Assembly (NCBI GenBank): GCA_047528275.1
Contig: CP180023.1
Location: 1,665,775 to 1,729,774 of the forward strand
Length of the DNA stretch: 64,000 nucleotides
DNA from: G039954875 sp047528275
Lineage (GTDB): Bacteria; Bacteroidota; Bacteroidia; Flavobacteriales; Blattabacteriaceae
Direction of reading: 5' to 3'
Of the stretch, positions 63,897-64,000 are shown piece after piece; the stretch's first letter is position 1, and every line of letters begins with the position of its first letter. Below the pieces are notes generated by a model. It searched no databases. It saw only the letters and a list, made by a program, of their open reading frames with translations, and was not told the origin of the DNA. The translations under genes and the position numbers were made by a program.

Positions 63897-64000
63897 TCTT
63901 TGCTTATTTCGATTTAAATGAACGTCTATTTTATTTTTACTTCCCGTAAAAACAGGATGAAGATATAGAAATTTTTTTTTCTACAAAAATTATAAAGATT
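63897..64000. other. Upstream leader of the rRNA operon
   Basis: This is AT-rich sequence upstream of 16S. I see no clear TAnnTTTG box on the minus strand, so the promoter may lie beyond the window. Confidence 0.35.

Overview
The window looks like part of a chromosome of a host-restricted member of the Bacteroidota, most likely Bacteroidales. Three lines of sequence support this. Perfect Bacteroidota -7 promoter boxes (TAnnTTTG) sit ahead of several genes, and no gene I checked has a Shine-Dalgarno sequence. The gene families are typical of the phylum: a HisB fusion of Bacteroidota type, DUF6702, DUF4136, DUF2807, a PafA-like phosphatase and TonB-dependent receptors. The 16S 3' end is also of Bacteroidota form. 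The window mixes fully intact housekeeping genes with about 17 recognisable, multiply broken pseudogenes and long AT-rich tracts. I see no insertion sequence, phage or CRISPR array. This is the pattern of an endosymbiont in the middle of genome reduction. It resembles protist-gut or insect symbionts such as 'Candidatus Azobacteroides', but that comparison is an inference and was not tested.

Layout. 0.4-7.7 kb (minus strand): a purine operon in the order purL-purE-purC-purF-purM, in which purL alone is intact. 8.3-13.2 kb: an unidentified remnant and two dead TonB-dependent receptors, the second behind a degenerate TPP riboswitch. 13.2-16.5 kb: a small membrane protein, a tRNA-Glu/rpsT/tRNA-Glu unit, an NlpC/P60 lipoprotein, aroA and a MazG-like gene. 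16.6-24.0 kb: a complete, compact histidine operon hisGDCBHAF(IE) behind what looks like a His attenuator. 24-32 kb: fossils (DUF4136, queE, DUF2807, PafA-like phosphatase, unknowns) around intact folD, rsmA and xth. 32.1-34.2 kb: metG, with its C-terminal tRNA-binding domain broken off. 34.2-37.4 kb: debris, including a membrane protein remnant. 37.4-41.7 kb: rarA, yidD, lgt, DUF192, an mscL fossil and DUF6702. 41.9-43.9 kb: a Zn/Cd-type P1B ATPase. 43.9-52.3 kb (minus strand): a fossil hydroxamate siderophore locus (TonB receptor, acyltransferase-IucA/IucC, nitroreductase-like, decarboxylase, N-hydroxylase). 52.5-55.5 kb: a cobalamin riboswitch followed by intact nrdB-nrdA. 55.7-58.9 kb: a lactate-permease-like fossil and very AT-rich DNA. 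58.9-63.9 kb (minus strand): an rRNA operon, 16S-tRNA-Ile-tRNA-Ala-23S-5S.

Together, the intact genes make histidine and chorismate precursors and maintain translation, DNA repair, dNTP supply, lipoprotein processing and metal export. The dead genes served nutrient and iron scavenging from outside (TonB receptors, siderophore, secreted phosphatase, lactate uptake), osmotic release (MscL), tRNA queuosine modification (QueE) and most of the purine steps present here. That fits a sheltered intracellular life in which the symbiont still makes amino acids. The most notable points are a 16S rRNA whose anti-Shine-Dalgarno core has changed, the B12-riboswitch-controlled ribonucleotide reductase, the histidine attenuator with its His run out of frame with the promoter-proximal ATG, and an intact purL among dead pur genes.
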